Source of the DNA: Baffinella frigidus
Lineage: Eukaryota; Cryptophyceae; Cryptomonadales; Baffinellaceae
Direction: 5' to 3'
NCBI GenBank assembly: GCA_026770585.1
Contig: MU646888.1
Location: 97,018 to 113,054 of the forward strand
DNA: 16,037 nucleotides
Part shown: positions 7,861 to 14,047 of the stretch, one piece after another
Position numbering within the stretch: the stretch's first letter is position 1
Layout of the letters: the number at the start of each line of letters is the position of its first letter
Notes under the pieces: generated by a model
What the model saw: only the letters and a program-made list of their open reading frames with translations
What the model was told of the DNA's origin: nothing
The model's database searches: none
Program-made: the position numbers and the translations under genes

Positions 7861-7980
7861 GCAGGGGTACCTCGCTCACCAGAAACCGCCCCCCCCTAGG
7901 ACCCTATAGTAGGACTATGCCGAGGGCCGTATGGTGGTCGTAGGGGTGTGGGCGTTTCTTATGAGCGAGGTACCCCTGTA
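7861..7980 (+). mobile_element. Family A palindromic MITE, copy A8
   Basis: Left end GCAGGGGTACCTCGCTCACC, right end ATGAGCGAGGTACCCCTGTA; + orientation core. Its right end and the next about 60 bp (CACATTCGTCCACCATCTCT, GAGAACA, GAAGGACCT) duplicate 7753-7860, so a segment of roughly 108 bp plus this element is repeated in tandem. Confidence 0.88.
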
Positions 7981-8052
7981 CAAACACACATTCGTCCACC
8001 ATCTCTGTACATGTACCCCTGGAGAGAACAGGTCTGGGAAGGACCTAGTGGC

Positions 8053-8156
8053 TATCCCGTAAGTGGCGAGTAGGCTCATACGCTCTACGGTAGGGCCCTA
8101 GGACCTGCCTAGGGCGAGTTAAGGTGATTAATCGCCCGTCCGCCACTTAAGGGATA
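8053..8156 (+). mobile_element. Family B palindromic MITE, copy B4
   Basis: Ends TATCCCGTAAGTGGCGAG and CCGCCACTTAAGGGATA. The interior has GTAGGCTCATACGCTCTACG and GGGCCCTAGGACCTGCC. It lies between the flank and 3' end of the duplicated gene block, where the left copy has no B element. Confidence 0.85.
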
Positions 8157-8231
8157 CGTCTCGAGGCAGTGAATTCACTGTAAAATCAGTGAATTCACGC
8201 CAAAATAAGGCCTGGTCAAACGGCCCAGACG
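8157..8231. repeat. Short palindromes next to B4
   Basis: CAGTGAATTCACTG (8167-8180) is a perfect 14-bp palindrome, and CAGTGAATTCAC repeats at 8187-8198. No gene. Confidence 0.5.
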
Positions 8232-8299
8232 TAGAGCCACTAGGGGCAGGTCATGCACGTGCAAGAAGGGAGACACGAGCGATCGCACCCGGTGAGGCC

Positions 8300-8305
8300 T
8301 TTATT
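8300..8305 (-). promoter_or_regulatory. AATAAA poly(A) signal of gene copy 2
   Basis: Same hexamer and context (TAGCAATAAAGGCCTCA on the - strand) as behind copy 1, 32 nt past the stop codon at 8338-8340. Confidence 0.65.
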
Positions 8306-8337
8306 GCTACATATGTACCACCACGCTCATCACCCAC

Positions 8338-9413
8338 TCACACCTCGACAGTGAGCGTGTCGGTGTACTCGACCCGATGCGGCGCCTGCGCGGGACAGAG
8401 CAGCCGCTTGGATGCTGAAAGCGGCGAGTGTCGTGTGAGGGCGTGGGCGCGAATAACGGTCGCGCGAAAGGAGGAGACGGGAGAGCCGTGCGCCGAGAGG
8501 ATTTGCTTGATGCGAGGCACGGGAGAGGGAGACACCGGGGGGTGACCAGGGGAGAGGTTGAGGGGAGAGGTGGTGGAGTTGCGGGGGGTGTAGTTGCCCG
8601 GAACGTGGTCCGCCGACCGGCTGGAGCTGGTGTAGGTGCGGTTGATGAAGTTGGGGGCGGTGCTGTCGGTTGCGAGGGGTGACGAGGGAGGAGACGCGCA
8701 CGAGGACAAGGGCGAGGGCGGGCCGTCGAGTGAGGAAGTGCGCACGTTGGGGAACTTGGCCTTCATGGAGTGTCGTAGGCGTTGGGGAACGGGCCGTCGA
8801 GCGAGGAAGTGCGCACGTTGGGGAACTTGGCCTTCATGGAGTGGTAGAACGCCGTGAGCGACGTTGGCTGCTCCTCCTTTGGCACGGTAGCGGAGGAGCG
8901 GGAGCGTGTCGAGGACAGGCCCCGCGCGGAGGCAGCGCCGACTGGAGAGCGATTCGGCTCACTGCCGGTCCTGCGTGGGACCGCAGAGTGGTGGCGCGTT
9001 GCCGAGACGTGCCCTTCCTTGAGCTGCTTCCGACGACGCCACTCCGTTTTCCAATCCGGTGCGTCCTTCTTTGCGCGGCTCAACGAAAGATCATCGCACG
9101 ATGTGACATCTTTGACGCCCTGGTTGCTTCGCAAGAAGGGTGTCGGCGTGCTGGTCGCTGAGCCACTGCCCTGTCGTGGCGTGATGAACGAGTGAAATTC
9201 ATGGGCGTGGGCGTGGCGACTTCGCACCAGGTTCCAGTACGACTCTTGATGCTTCCACTCGTCGGCCGGGCGTAGAACGTCCTTGGGCACTGGGTTGATC
9301 TCCATGAAGACGTGCTCGGGAAACGGCTCGTCTGTGAGGAGGGGCGGGACCGCCTCGCGTCCTGTGCGCCTCTCCAACAGACCCATGAGCACCTCGGCGT
9401 CGTCCCCCGCCAT
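8338..9413 (-). CDS. Unrecognised protein, paralogue 2, frame split by a local duplication
   Basis: This is the second copy of the gene at 1193-2230. The first part (9413 down to 8763) starts MAGDDAEVLMGLLERRTGR and follows copy 1 to SSLDGP, then leaves the frame and stops after FPNAYDTP. A second frame (8766 down to 8338) starts inside the repeated piece at MKAKFPNV and follows copy 1 to the end, DTLTVEV. The cause is a tandem duplication with 71-bp offset (8720-8843). Read continuously the gene is a frameshifted pseudogene. If the 62 nt at 8816-8755 are spliced (GTGCGC...GCCAAG), the frame is restored with three extra residues, FPN, giving 337 aa, close to the 345 aa of copy 1. A 56-nt alternative ending at ATGAAG is also in frame. 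Function unknown. Confidence 0.6.
8720..8843. repeat. Tandem duplication inside gene copy 2
   Basis: 8720-8772 is repeated at 8791-8843 (53 bp, one mismatch, offset 71) with an 18-bp filler TCGTAGGCGTTGGGGAAC between, part of which (GTTGGGGAAC) is itself a copy of the repeat. 71 is not divisible by three, which breaks the reading frame. Copy 1 has the piece once. Confidence 0.92.
8755..8816 (-). other. Possible new intron made by tandem duplication
   Basis: On the - strand this 62-nt piece begins GTGCGC (after AAC) and ends GCCAAG (before TTC). Removing it joins the flanks in frame and removes the premature stop. This is inference from sequence alone; the donor is weak and no branch site can be proven. 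Confidence 0.3.
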
Positions 9414-9923
9414 CGCCGTGCTCGAGAGGGCGTGGGATAGGATCTATCTTGGGATGTTCGGATGAACACGCGTGGACCGAACGACACTAATGGCGCTTGA
9501 CCCCCTTACCGCGTGCGACGGTCGAGATCCTTTTCTAGCTTTTGGGGGTTGGGATGCGATCGGATTCTGCGGATAGAACGACGTATTGCGCACGTGACCA
9601 TCATGTTGTTTCCCGACGCCGTTCTTAAAAGGCTCTTGACCCTCTTACCGTGACGTTCGAGATCCAGATCCGGTGGCAATTCGTGATCTTTCGACTTGCT
9701 TGTGATAATCATGTGACCGTCATGTTACCGGTACCCCCCGACGCGTGTCGAATCCTGTATGGAAACTCGGACACGACAGAAGGGGATCATTGTTGTGTAC
9801 ACGATATTTATCGTCCTTCTAAGAGCTCTTGGAAGGACGAATGGCCCGGACGCACCAGGTGGACTACCGGTACCGGTAGGATCCTACGAGCCTCGTGTAT
9901 GGATACGTTCCTTCGTACACAAG
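9414..9923. other. Upstream region of copy 2 and spacer before the next gene
   Basis: Holds the repeated upstream words noted for copy 1, and a 16-bp palindrome CTACCGGTACCGGTAG at 9863-9878. An open + strand frame from ATG 9759 runs without stop into exon 1 of the next gene and would encode a hydrophobic stretch (GIIVVYTIFIVLL). It overlaps palindromes and repeat words, so I do not call it coding. Confidence 0.4.
9811..9840. repeat. 30-bp near-perfect palindrome
   Basis: TCGTCCTTCTAAGAG is followed at once by its complement with one mismatched pair. Confidence 0.7.
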
Positions 9924-10014
9924 GCCTTCGACTCGGTGCCCAAGATCTCGGAGCAGCAGGCTCTGGTCAACATGAAGCGGCTCTTCAACTCCACGGATCC
10001 GGACGACCCCGAAA
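9924..10014 (+). CDS. Exon 1 (first visible) of the telomeric-intron gene
   Basis: After TACACAAG the frame reads AFDSVPKISEQQALVNMKRL then FNSTDPDDPE, with third positions mostly G or C. From about 10015 the sequence is a family D repeat, so the exon's true end is uncertain. AFDSVP superficially resembles a reverse transcriptase motif but the following residues do not fit. Confidence 0.5.
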
Positions 10015-11827
10015 CGCGATCCGAAAGCAAAAATGCTTTCTCTGCAGATCCCTTCTACGGAACGGCGTGTCGTTGGCATATGTTGGGAGCATTTAAAACC
10101 TAAAGGACCTAAAGGACCCCTACTACAAGCGCTTCGTGCTGAAAGAGAATCAAGGGCTGGTTTGGATCTGAGAAGCGGAAACCTAAAGGACCTAAAGGCG
10201 ACGCGCGGTCGCCATCAAGCGCCGGGTAAACCCTAAACCCTGAACCCTAAACCCTGAACCCTAAACCCTGAACCCAAACCCTAAACTCTAAACACTAAAC
10301 CTAGTAAACCCTAAACCCTAAACCCTAAACCCTAAACCCTAAACCCTAAACCCTAAACCCTAAACCAGGTAGTCCAGGAGGCGATGAGCAGGAGCATGGA
10401 GCAGGAGCGACCGGCTACCGGGGGGGCAGCGGGAGGGGCAGCTGGGGGAGGAGATGACGACGGGGCAGCAACTGGGGGGGGTGGGGGAGACGCAGCTGGG
10501 GGGGCAGCAGCGAGCCAGAAGGAGATGCAGGCGCGCAGGTGCTAAACTCTTAACCCTAAACCCGAAAACCGAAAACCGAAATCCGAAACCCTGAACCCTG
10601 AACCCTGAACAACCCTACACCCAAACCCCTTATCCCTAACCCCTGAACCCTAAACCCTAAACCCTAAACCATAAACCCTCAAACGAAACCAGAAACCCGA
10701 AACCCTGAACCCTGAACCCTGAACAAACATACACCCAAAACTCTAATCCCTAACCCCTGAACCCTAAACCATAAACCCCAAACCCCAAGCAGGGAGGACA
10801 GCAGCGAAGAAGAGGATGGTGGAGACGTGGAGGGGCAGCAGTCGTTCACCATTTTTCTGGTCGTCATGGACCTCGACCTCAACGAGCAAGGTCGTGTCCA
10901 AACCCTAAAGCATAAACCATAAACTCTAAACCCTAAATAATAGACCCTAAACCCTAAATAATACACCCTAAACCCTGAACCCTAAACCCTAAACCCTAAA
11001 CCCTAAACTCCCAACCCTAAACCCTAAACCCTAAACCCTAAACCCTAAAACCCCTGAACCCCAATCCCTTACAGGGGTACCTCGCTCATAAGAAACGCCC
11101 ACCCCCCTAGGACCACCATAGGGCCCTAGGCATCGTCCTACTGTAGGGTCCTAGGGGGGGGCGGTTTCTTATGAGCGAGGTACCCCTGTATCTCTCTTCC
11201 CTAATCCCTACACCCTAAATCCTAAACCTTAAACCTTAAACCTTGAACTCTAAACCCTAAACCTGATTCCTAATACCTCATCCTCAATCCTTAATCCCTA
11301 ATCCCTAATCCCTGAATCCCTACTTGATAATTCCTAATGCCTAATCTCTAATCCTTAATCCCTAATCCCTAATCCCTGAATCCCTAATTTATAAACCTGA
11401 AACCTGAAACACTAAACCCTAGACCCTGAACCTTGAACCCTCAACCCTCAACCCTCAACCCTAAACCCCAAACACAAGGGACTTCGACCGGTTCTCGATC
11501 GTCGAGCTCAGCAAGCCGCGCGGACTGATCACGCTCGATGACCTGCTAGACCCCATCACCGCACGGGTTTGGATGCCAACCCTCGAGGAGGAAGAAGGGA
11601 TGAAGCTGTTTGCGCCTGTAGAATCCTAGGAAGCCACCGATCCAGGAACCCTCGGGCATGTCTGGATCGGTTTCGAGCCCATCTTTCAAAATGAGGGGCA
11701 GAGCAAACTGGTGCTGGAGAGTGAGGTAGAGTTGTTGCAACTCGCCAGGGAAAATGTTGAAGCACTGTGGGCGGACGAGGACGAGGAGGACGAGGACGAA
11801 GGAGACGAGGAGAGAGAAGAACTTTAA
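9924..11827 (+). CDS. Multi-exon gene or young pseudogene with telomeric-repeat introns
   Basis: Five exon-like, GC-rich blocks on the + strand are separated by introns of degenerate CCCTAAA repeats: 9924-10014, 10115-10159, 10369-10538, 10793-10890 and 11479-11827. Exons 3 and 4 join cleanly in phase 2 (CGCAG/GTGCTA ... CAAGCAG/GGAGG). Exons 2 and 3 join in phase 0 if GTTTGG at 10160 is the donor; GGGTAAAC at 10226 is an alternative. Exon 4 to exon 5 conflicts by one base (donor phase 1, acceptor needs phase 2). Exon 5 has an in-frame TAG at 11627-11629, after which the frame continues 65 codons to TAA. The protein has an Ala/Gly-rich segment, an acidic segment, a mixed alpha/beta-looking part and a strongly acidic C-terminus. 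The family is not firmly recognised; exon 2 faintly recalls SMEK/PP4R3. The 5' end is not found. Whether it is functional is open. Confidence 0.6.
10015..10118 (+). repeat. Family D segment within the gene
   Basis: GCGATCCGAAAGCAAAAATG through CATATGTTGGGAGCATTTAA and CCTAAAGGACCTAAAGGACC. Reverse copies lie at 13467-13553 and 14048-14182. In one frame those copies read SKNAFSAVLS..EGRVVGIC without stops; here one extra base breaks that frame. It is either a mobile repeat inserted in the gene or gene sequence copied elsewhere. Confidence 0.7.
10115..10159 (+). CDS. Exon 2, short
   Basis: After CCTAAAG the frame reads DPYYKRFVLKENQGL, then a possible donor GTTTGG. The preceding AACCTAAAGGACCTAAAG resembles a decayed telomeric acceptor tail and recurs at 10180-10197. 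With upstream codons it reads LKDPYYKRFVLK, faintly like the LKD..YNRY..K motif of SMEK/PP4R3 proteins. Confidence 0.4.
10226..10368 (+). repeat. Telomeric-repeat intron 1 (143 bp if donor at 10226)
   Basis: Starts GTAAACCCTAAACC and ends CCCTAAACCAG before GTAGTCCAGG. Apart from the last few bases it is entirely CCCTAAA/CCCTGAA heptamers with two small variants. If the donor is instead 10160, the intron is 209 bp and includes a 66-bp non-telomeric lead. Confidence 0.8.
10369..10538 (+). CDS. Exon 3, Ala/Gly-rich
   Basis: Frame VVQEAMSRSMEQERP then a Gly/Ala/Asp run, ending ASQKEMQAR with two bases left over (phase 2). Bounded by CCAG and GTGCTA. A clear non-telomeric island of 170 bp in telomeric repeats, open in this frame throughout. 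Low-complexity middle, probably disordered. Confidence 0.65.
10539..10792 (+). repeat. Telomeric-repeat intron 2 (254 bp)
   Basis: GTGCTAAACTCTTAACCC...CCCCAAGCAG. Filled by decayed heptamers: CCCTGAA, CCGAAAA, CCCTAAA, CCATAAA. It contains two versions of ACCCTGAACCCTGAA(C)AA..ACACCCAAA (near 10597 and 10707), an internal duplication. Phases of the flanking exons agree. Confidence 0.8.
10793..10890 (+). CDS. Exon 4, acidic then hydrophobic
   Basis: Reads EDSSEEEDGGDVEGQQ then SFTIFLVVMDLDLNEQ with one base left before GTCGTG. It is 98 bp, bounded by GCAG and GT and free of telomeric repeats. The acidic stretch followed by an alternating hydrophobic strand looks like real protein, and the upstream phase fits exon 3. 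Confidence 0.65.
10891..11478 (+). repeat. Telomeric-repeat intron 3 (588 bp) with nested transposon
   Basis: GTCGTGTCC then CCCTAAA-type repeats to 11069, family A element A9, then mixed CCCTAAT, CCCTGAA and CTTAAACC repeats to CACAAG. The right half favours CCCTAAT, a different variant from the left, so the two halves drifted or arose separately. Donor and acceptor phases of the flanking exons disagree by one base. Confidence 0.75.
11070..11190 (-). mobile_element. Family A palindromic MITE, copy A9, inside intron 3
   Basis: Near-consensus ends TACAGGGGTACCTCGCTCAT and ATGAGCGAGGTACCCCTGTA with reverse-orientation core. It lies within telomeric repeats. TA flanks are intact and the arms are little diverged, so it came in after the repeats. 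Confidence 0.9.
11479..11827 (+). CDS. Exon 5, terminal, with in-frame TAG
   Basis: From GAC at 11480 the frame reads DFDRFSIVELSKPRGLITLD, then DLLDPITARVWMPTLEEEEG, then a TAG codon (11627-11629), then EATDPGTLGHVWIGFEPIF and an acidic tail of mostly Asp/Glu to EEREEL and TAA TGA. Codon-like structure on both sides of the TAG shows one frame was selected over 116 codons. The TAG may be a nonsense change. It may also be the 3' end of a 63-nt GTTTGG...CCTAG intron (11567-11629), which is a multiple of three and would remove the stop. Confidence 0.65.
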
Positions 11828-11868
11828 TGATAATACATCGGGCGAGGAGAGTGATCAACTTTAATAAT

Positions 11869-11874
11869 AATAAA
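11869..11874 (+). promoter_or_regulatory. AATAAA poly(A) signal of the telomeric-intron gene
   Basis: AATAAA lies 42 nt after the terminal TAA in a local A/T-rich stretch, the expected place for a 3'-end signal. Confidence 0.6.
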
Positions 11875-11929
11875 TCGGAATTAATGAGAGACTGCTCGCT
11901 CTTTCACGCCTCGAGTCTCTTGCCCACCC

Positions 11930-12025
11930 TACAGGGGTACCTCGCTCATGAGGAAGCCCGCCTGTACATGTACAGCAGCCCAATAAAGCGATCCTGGGGG
12001 GGGGGCGGCTCCATCTGAGCAAGCT
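11930..12025. mobile_element. Degenerate family A copy A10
   Basis: Left end TACAGGGGTACCTCGCTCAT is clear. The centre is altered (TGTACATGTACAGCAGCCCA) and the right end CGGCTCCATCTGAGCAAGCT is barely recognisable. Confidence 0.6.
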
Positions 12026-12551
12026 ATAGCACCTAGGTGGGTTGGGTGGGGGGTTGGTGAAATTTGCAAAGCTGCACCACACGGGAAACAACGTTTTTCT
12101 CGGAAATTTTTGGCATTTTTTCCTGCCCCGAAAATTCGCCAGCTCCATTCTCAGGGGGGGTAAGCACTCCAAAGGCCCAAAATTTTTCGCGGCGGGGCCG
12201 CCATATTTTTTTTTATTGCCTATGAAAAAGAGCGCTGGGGCCATCATATATTTACTCCCACCGCCGCCTTTGGGTCGGTTTTCTCGCAAATGTCGTTCTA
12301 CCGGTACGAGCTCGTACGAATTTAAAAGGACGCAGACCGAATTTCAAAGGACGTAGGTTCGTGTCCGGGGCTTCAAAAGAAAAATACGTGTTCGTTTTTT
12401 ATAATGACAAAAAAGCCCAGCAATGCGACTTCAAGTGTCGCGCACCAAAGCACCAGAAACAGGATCCTACGAAGGCTTCGTACGAGCCTCTGCACTGGCC
12501 CCAGTGCATTATGGCTCACACACCCCAACAGAGCCACCCTGTAGCCACCCT
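12026..12551. other. Gene-free stretch with T-rich runs and repeat words
   Basis: Open frames exist on both strands across 12042-12356, an artefact of composition; I cannot support either. ACCGGTACGAGCTCGTACGA (12300-12319) repeats half of the palindrome at 3265-3290. TACGAGCCTCTGCACTGG (12481-12498) recurs in part at 12565-12583. Confidence 0.35.
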
Positions 12552-12599
12552 CGTATCCCCTCTTCACGAGCCTCTGCACTGGAGAGCCAAACGCGATCC
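12552..12599 (+). repeat. Family D fragment (left part)
   Basis: CGTATCCCCTCTTCACGAGC to CTGGAGAGCCAAACGCGATCC matches the reverse complement of 14135-14182 with two changes. It stops where the copy in the gene (10015) begins, so the copies cover different parts of one longer unit. Confidence 0.7.
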
Positions 12600-12631
12600 C
12601 TTAGTCCACCGTTTGGTCCTCGTGAGGCAAA

Positions 12632-12660
12632 TCTACAGGGGTAACAAAACGCCCCCCCCC
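12632..12660. mobile_element. Family A left-end stub
   Basis: CTACAGGGGTAACAAAACGC then a C-run, directly followed by a full left end of A11. A truncated copy or a partial duplication of the A11 end. Confidence 0.55.
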
Positions 12661-12790
12661 CTACAGGGGTACCTCGCGCATAAGAAAGCGCCCCCCCCCA
12701 GGACCCTAGAGTAGTAGGCCTGTGCCTAGAGGGCCCTGTGGTGGTCCCTAGGGAGGGAAGCGCTTTCTTGTGAGCGAGGAACCCCTGTAG
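12661..12790 (+). mobile_element. Family A palindromic MITE, copy A11
   Basis: Ends CTACAGGGGTACCTCGCGCA and TGTGAGCGAGGAACCCCTGTAG; + orientation core with small insertions (GAGTAGTAGGCC; CTAGAGGG), making it the longest copy. Confidence 0.8.
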
Positions 12791-12870
12791 GACCACCATA
12801 AGGCCCTACGCATATGCCTACTGTAGGATCCTCAGGGGTGGCGGTTTCTTATGAGCGAGGTACCCCTGTA
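12791..12870 (-). mobile_element. Family A right half, A12, joined to A11
   Basis: Starting GACCACCATAAGGCCC it runs through a reverse-orientation core to GAGCGAGGTACCCCTGTA. The left TIR is missing; A11's right end takes its place. Probably A11 inserted in, or recombined with, an older copy. Confidence 0.75.
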
Positions 12871-12976
12871 CCCCGAAATAGCCACACGCCTAATGTCTAC
12901 ACAAATGACTTCTCTCTCCGCCCGAGGCGGGCCCGTCCTAGGGTCCGCCCTCACAGAGAGAGGGATGACCGGCCGG

Positions 12977-13097
12977 TACAGGGGTACCTCGCTCATAAGA
13001 AACCGCCACCCCCTAGGACCCTACAGTAGGCCTATGCCTAGGGCCCTACGGTGGCCCTAGGGAGTGGTCGGTCTCTTATGAGCGAGGTACCCCTGTA
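12977..13097 (+). mobile_element. Family A palindromic MITE, copy A13
   Basis: Consensus-like ends (TACAGGGGTACCTCGCTCAT; ATGAGCGAGGTACCCCTGTA) and + core. The sequence before it (12921-12960) resembles 424-460. Confidence 0.9.
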
Positions 13098-13105
13098 ATC
13101 TCAGA

Positions 13106-13236
13106 GGGAAACGGTTTTAATTTGAAACCATTGGATTCAATGAAAATTACTACACGAATGCTTTAATATTACTAGCAAAACTCATGGTGTGTAGTAAATT
13201 TCATTGCCAGAAAGTTTTACATTAAAACCGTTTTCC
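13106..13236. mobile_element. Family C fold-back element, copy C1
   Basis: Outer arms GGGAAACGGTTTTAAT and ATTAAAACCGTTTTCC and inner arms CAATGAAAATTACTACAC and GTGTAGTAAATTTCATTG form an interrupted hairpin. The inner part is clearly related to C2. AT-rich, unlike family A. Confidence 0.75.
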
Positions 13237-13305
13237 TATGAAATCCCACGGACGGTCATCCTACACGGGGCTGGATCCCAAGCACACCCGTGTCCCGAAC
13301 ATCAC

Positions 13306-13425
13306 TACAGGGGTACCTCGCTCATAAGAAACTGCCCCCCCCCTAGGACCGCCATAGGGCCCTAGGCTAGGGCTACTGTAGGGTCCTAGGGGGGTGCGGT
13401 TTCTTATGAGCGAGGTACCCCTGTA
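13306..13425 (-). mobile_element. Family A palindromic MITE, copy A14
   Basis: Consensus ends and reverse-orientation core; flanked by CACTA and TAGCAGTCGGCCACGCGTGT. The latter resembles the satellite words beside A17, so it hit the same kind of target. Confidence 0.9.
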
Positions 13426-13466
13426 GCAGTCGGCCACGCGTGTCCGCAACACCACCCGAAGATCGA

Positions 13467-13553
13467 CCTTTAGGTCCTTTAGGTTTTAATTTCGCCCAAC
13501 ATATGCCAACGACACGCCCTTCCGTAGAAAGGACTGCAGAGAAAGCATTTTGA
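13467..13553 (-). repeat. Family D copy, reverse
   Basis: Reverse complement of 10028-10118 with about ten differences, including both CCTAAAGGA units. Read on the - strand it is open as AFSAVLSTEGRVVGIC. A gene fragment or dispersed repeat. Confidence 0.7.
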
Positions 13554-13605
13554 CGCGCGTGTCTCCAACACTACCACCACACACGCGCCACTCCTGTCCA
13601 CACAC

Positions 13606-13831
13606 TACAGGGGTACCTCGCTCATGAGAAACGCCCACCCCCCTAGGATCACCATAGGGCCCTGGGAGTGGCGCTACAGGGGTACCTCGCTCATAAGAAA
13701 CCGCTTGCCCCCTAGGACCACCGTAGGGCCCTAGGCTAGGGCTACTGTAGGGTCCTAGGGGGGGGTCGGTTTCTTATGAGCGAGGTACCCCTGTAGGGCC
13801 CTAGGAGTGGCGCTACGGTAGGGTCCTAGGA
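13606..13831 (-). mobile_element. Family A copy A15, split by A16
   Basis: Left part 13606-13674 (TACAGGGGTACCTCGCTCAT...GGAGTGGCGC) and a right remnant 13796-13831 (GGGCCCTAGGAGTGGCGCTA..GTCCTAGG) flank a complete A16. GGGCCCTGGGAGTGGCGC is present on both sides of A16. The remnant lacks the outer right TIR. Confidence 0.75.
13675..13795 (-). mobile_element. Family A palindromic MITE, copy A16 nested in A15
   Basis: Complete copy with consensus ends and reverse-orientation core (ACCACCGTAGGGCC...CTACTGTAGGGTCC). Confidence 0.9.
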
Positions 13832-13833
13832 TC

Positions 13834-13969
13834 ATCTCCACAAAAGCATTAATTAATTGCTTTTGGCGCAACGAAATTTACTACACAAACGCTTTACTAT
13901 TACTTTTATGAGCAAACCGTGTAGTAATTTTCGTTGCCAAAATCAATTAATTATTACTTGTATGGAGAT
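13834..13969. mobile_element. Family C fold-back element, copy C2
   Basis: Ends ATCTCCA and TGGAGAT; arms include AATTAATTG against CAATTAATT and CAACGAAATTTACTACAC against GTGTAGTAATTTTCGTTG. The loop (AAACGCTTTACTATTACTTT) parallels C1's (GAATGCTTTAATATTACTAG). Confidence 0.8.
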
Positions 13970-14047
13970 TAAGGAGGAGGCGCGTCTTCACAGTTGCACA
14001 CTCGTGTCCCAAACACTAACAGACGTTCGACGCGCGTGTCCCCATTC

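Larger units (their letters stand above)
8232..9690. repeat. Segmental duplication, right copy
   Basis: Counterpart of 1057-2546. It contains the 3' UTR, poly(A) signal, the second gene copy and upstream words. GACCCCCTTACCGCG.. with TCGAGATCC occurs twice here (9498-9530 and 9640-9668), once in the left copy. Confidence 0.85.

Noticed and set aside
9918-9945. Non-LTR reverse transcriptase (KAFDSVP motif)
   Set aside because: The residues that follow do not resemble that family, and no YADD or other motif lies near.
11618-11629. A 12-nt intron GTAGAATCCTAG removing the stop
   Set aside because: Far below the size a spliceosome can remove; the 63-nt alternative or a nonsense change is more credible.
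11627-11629. Reassigned TAG codon
   Set aside because: One case in a possibly decaying gene is not evidence; the other genes end in TGA or TAA, which is uninformative.
12042-12356. Protein-coding gene on either strand in the T-rich stretch
   Set aside because: Both strands are open over much of the same piece, no start or splice context stands out, and homopolymer runs dominate.
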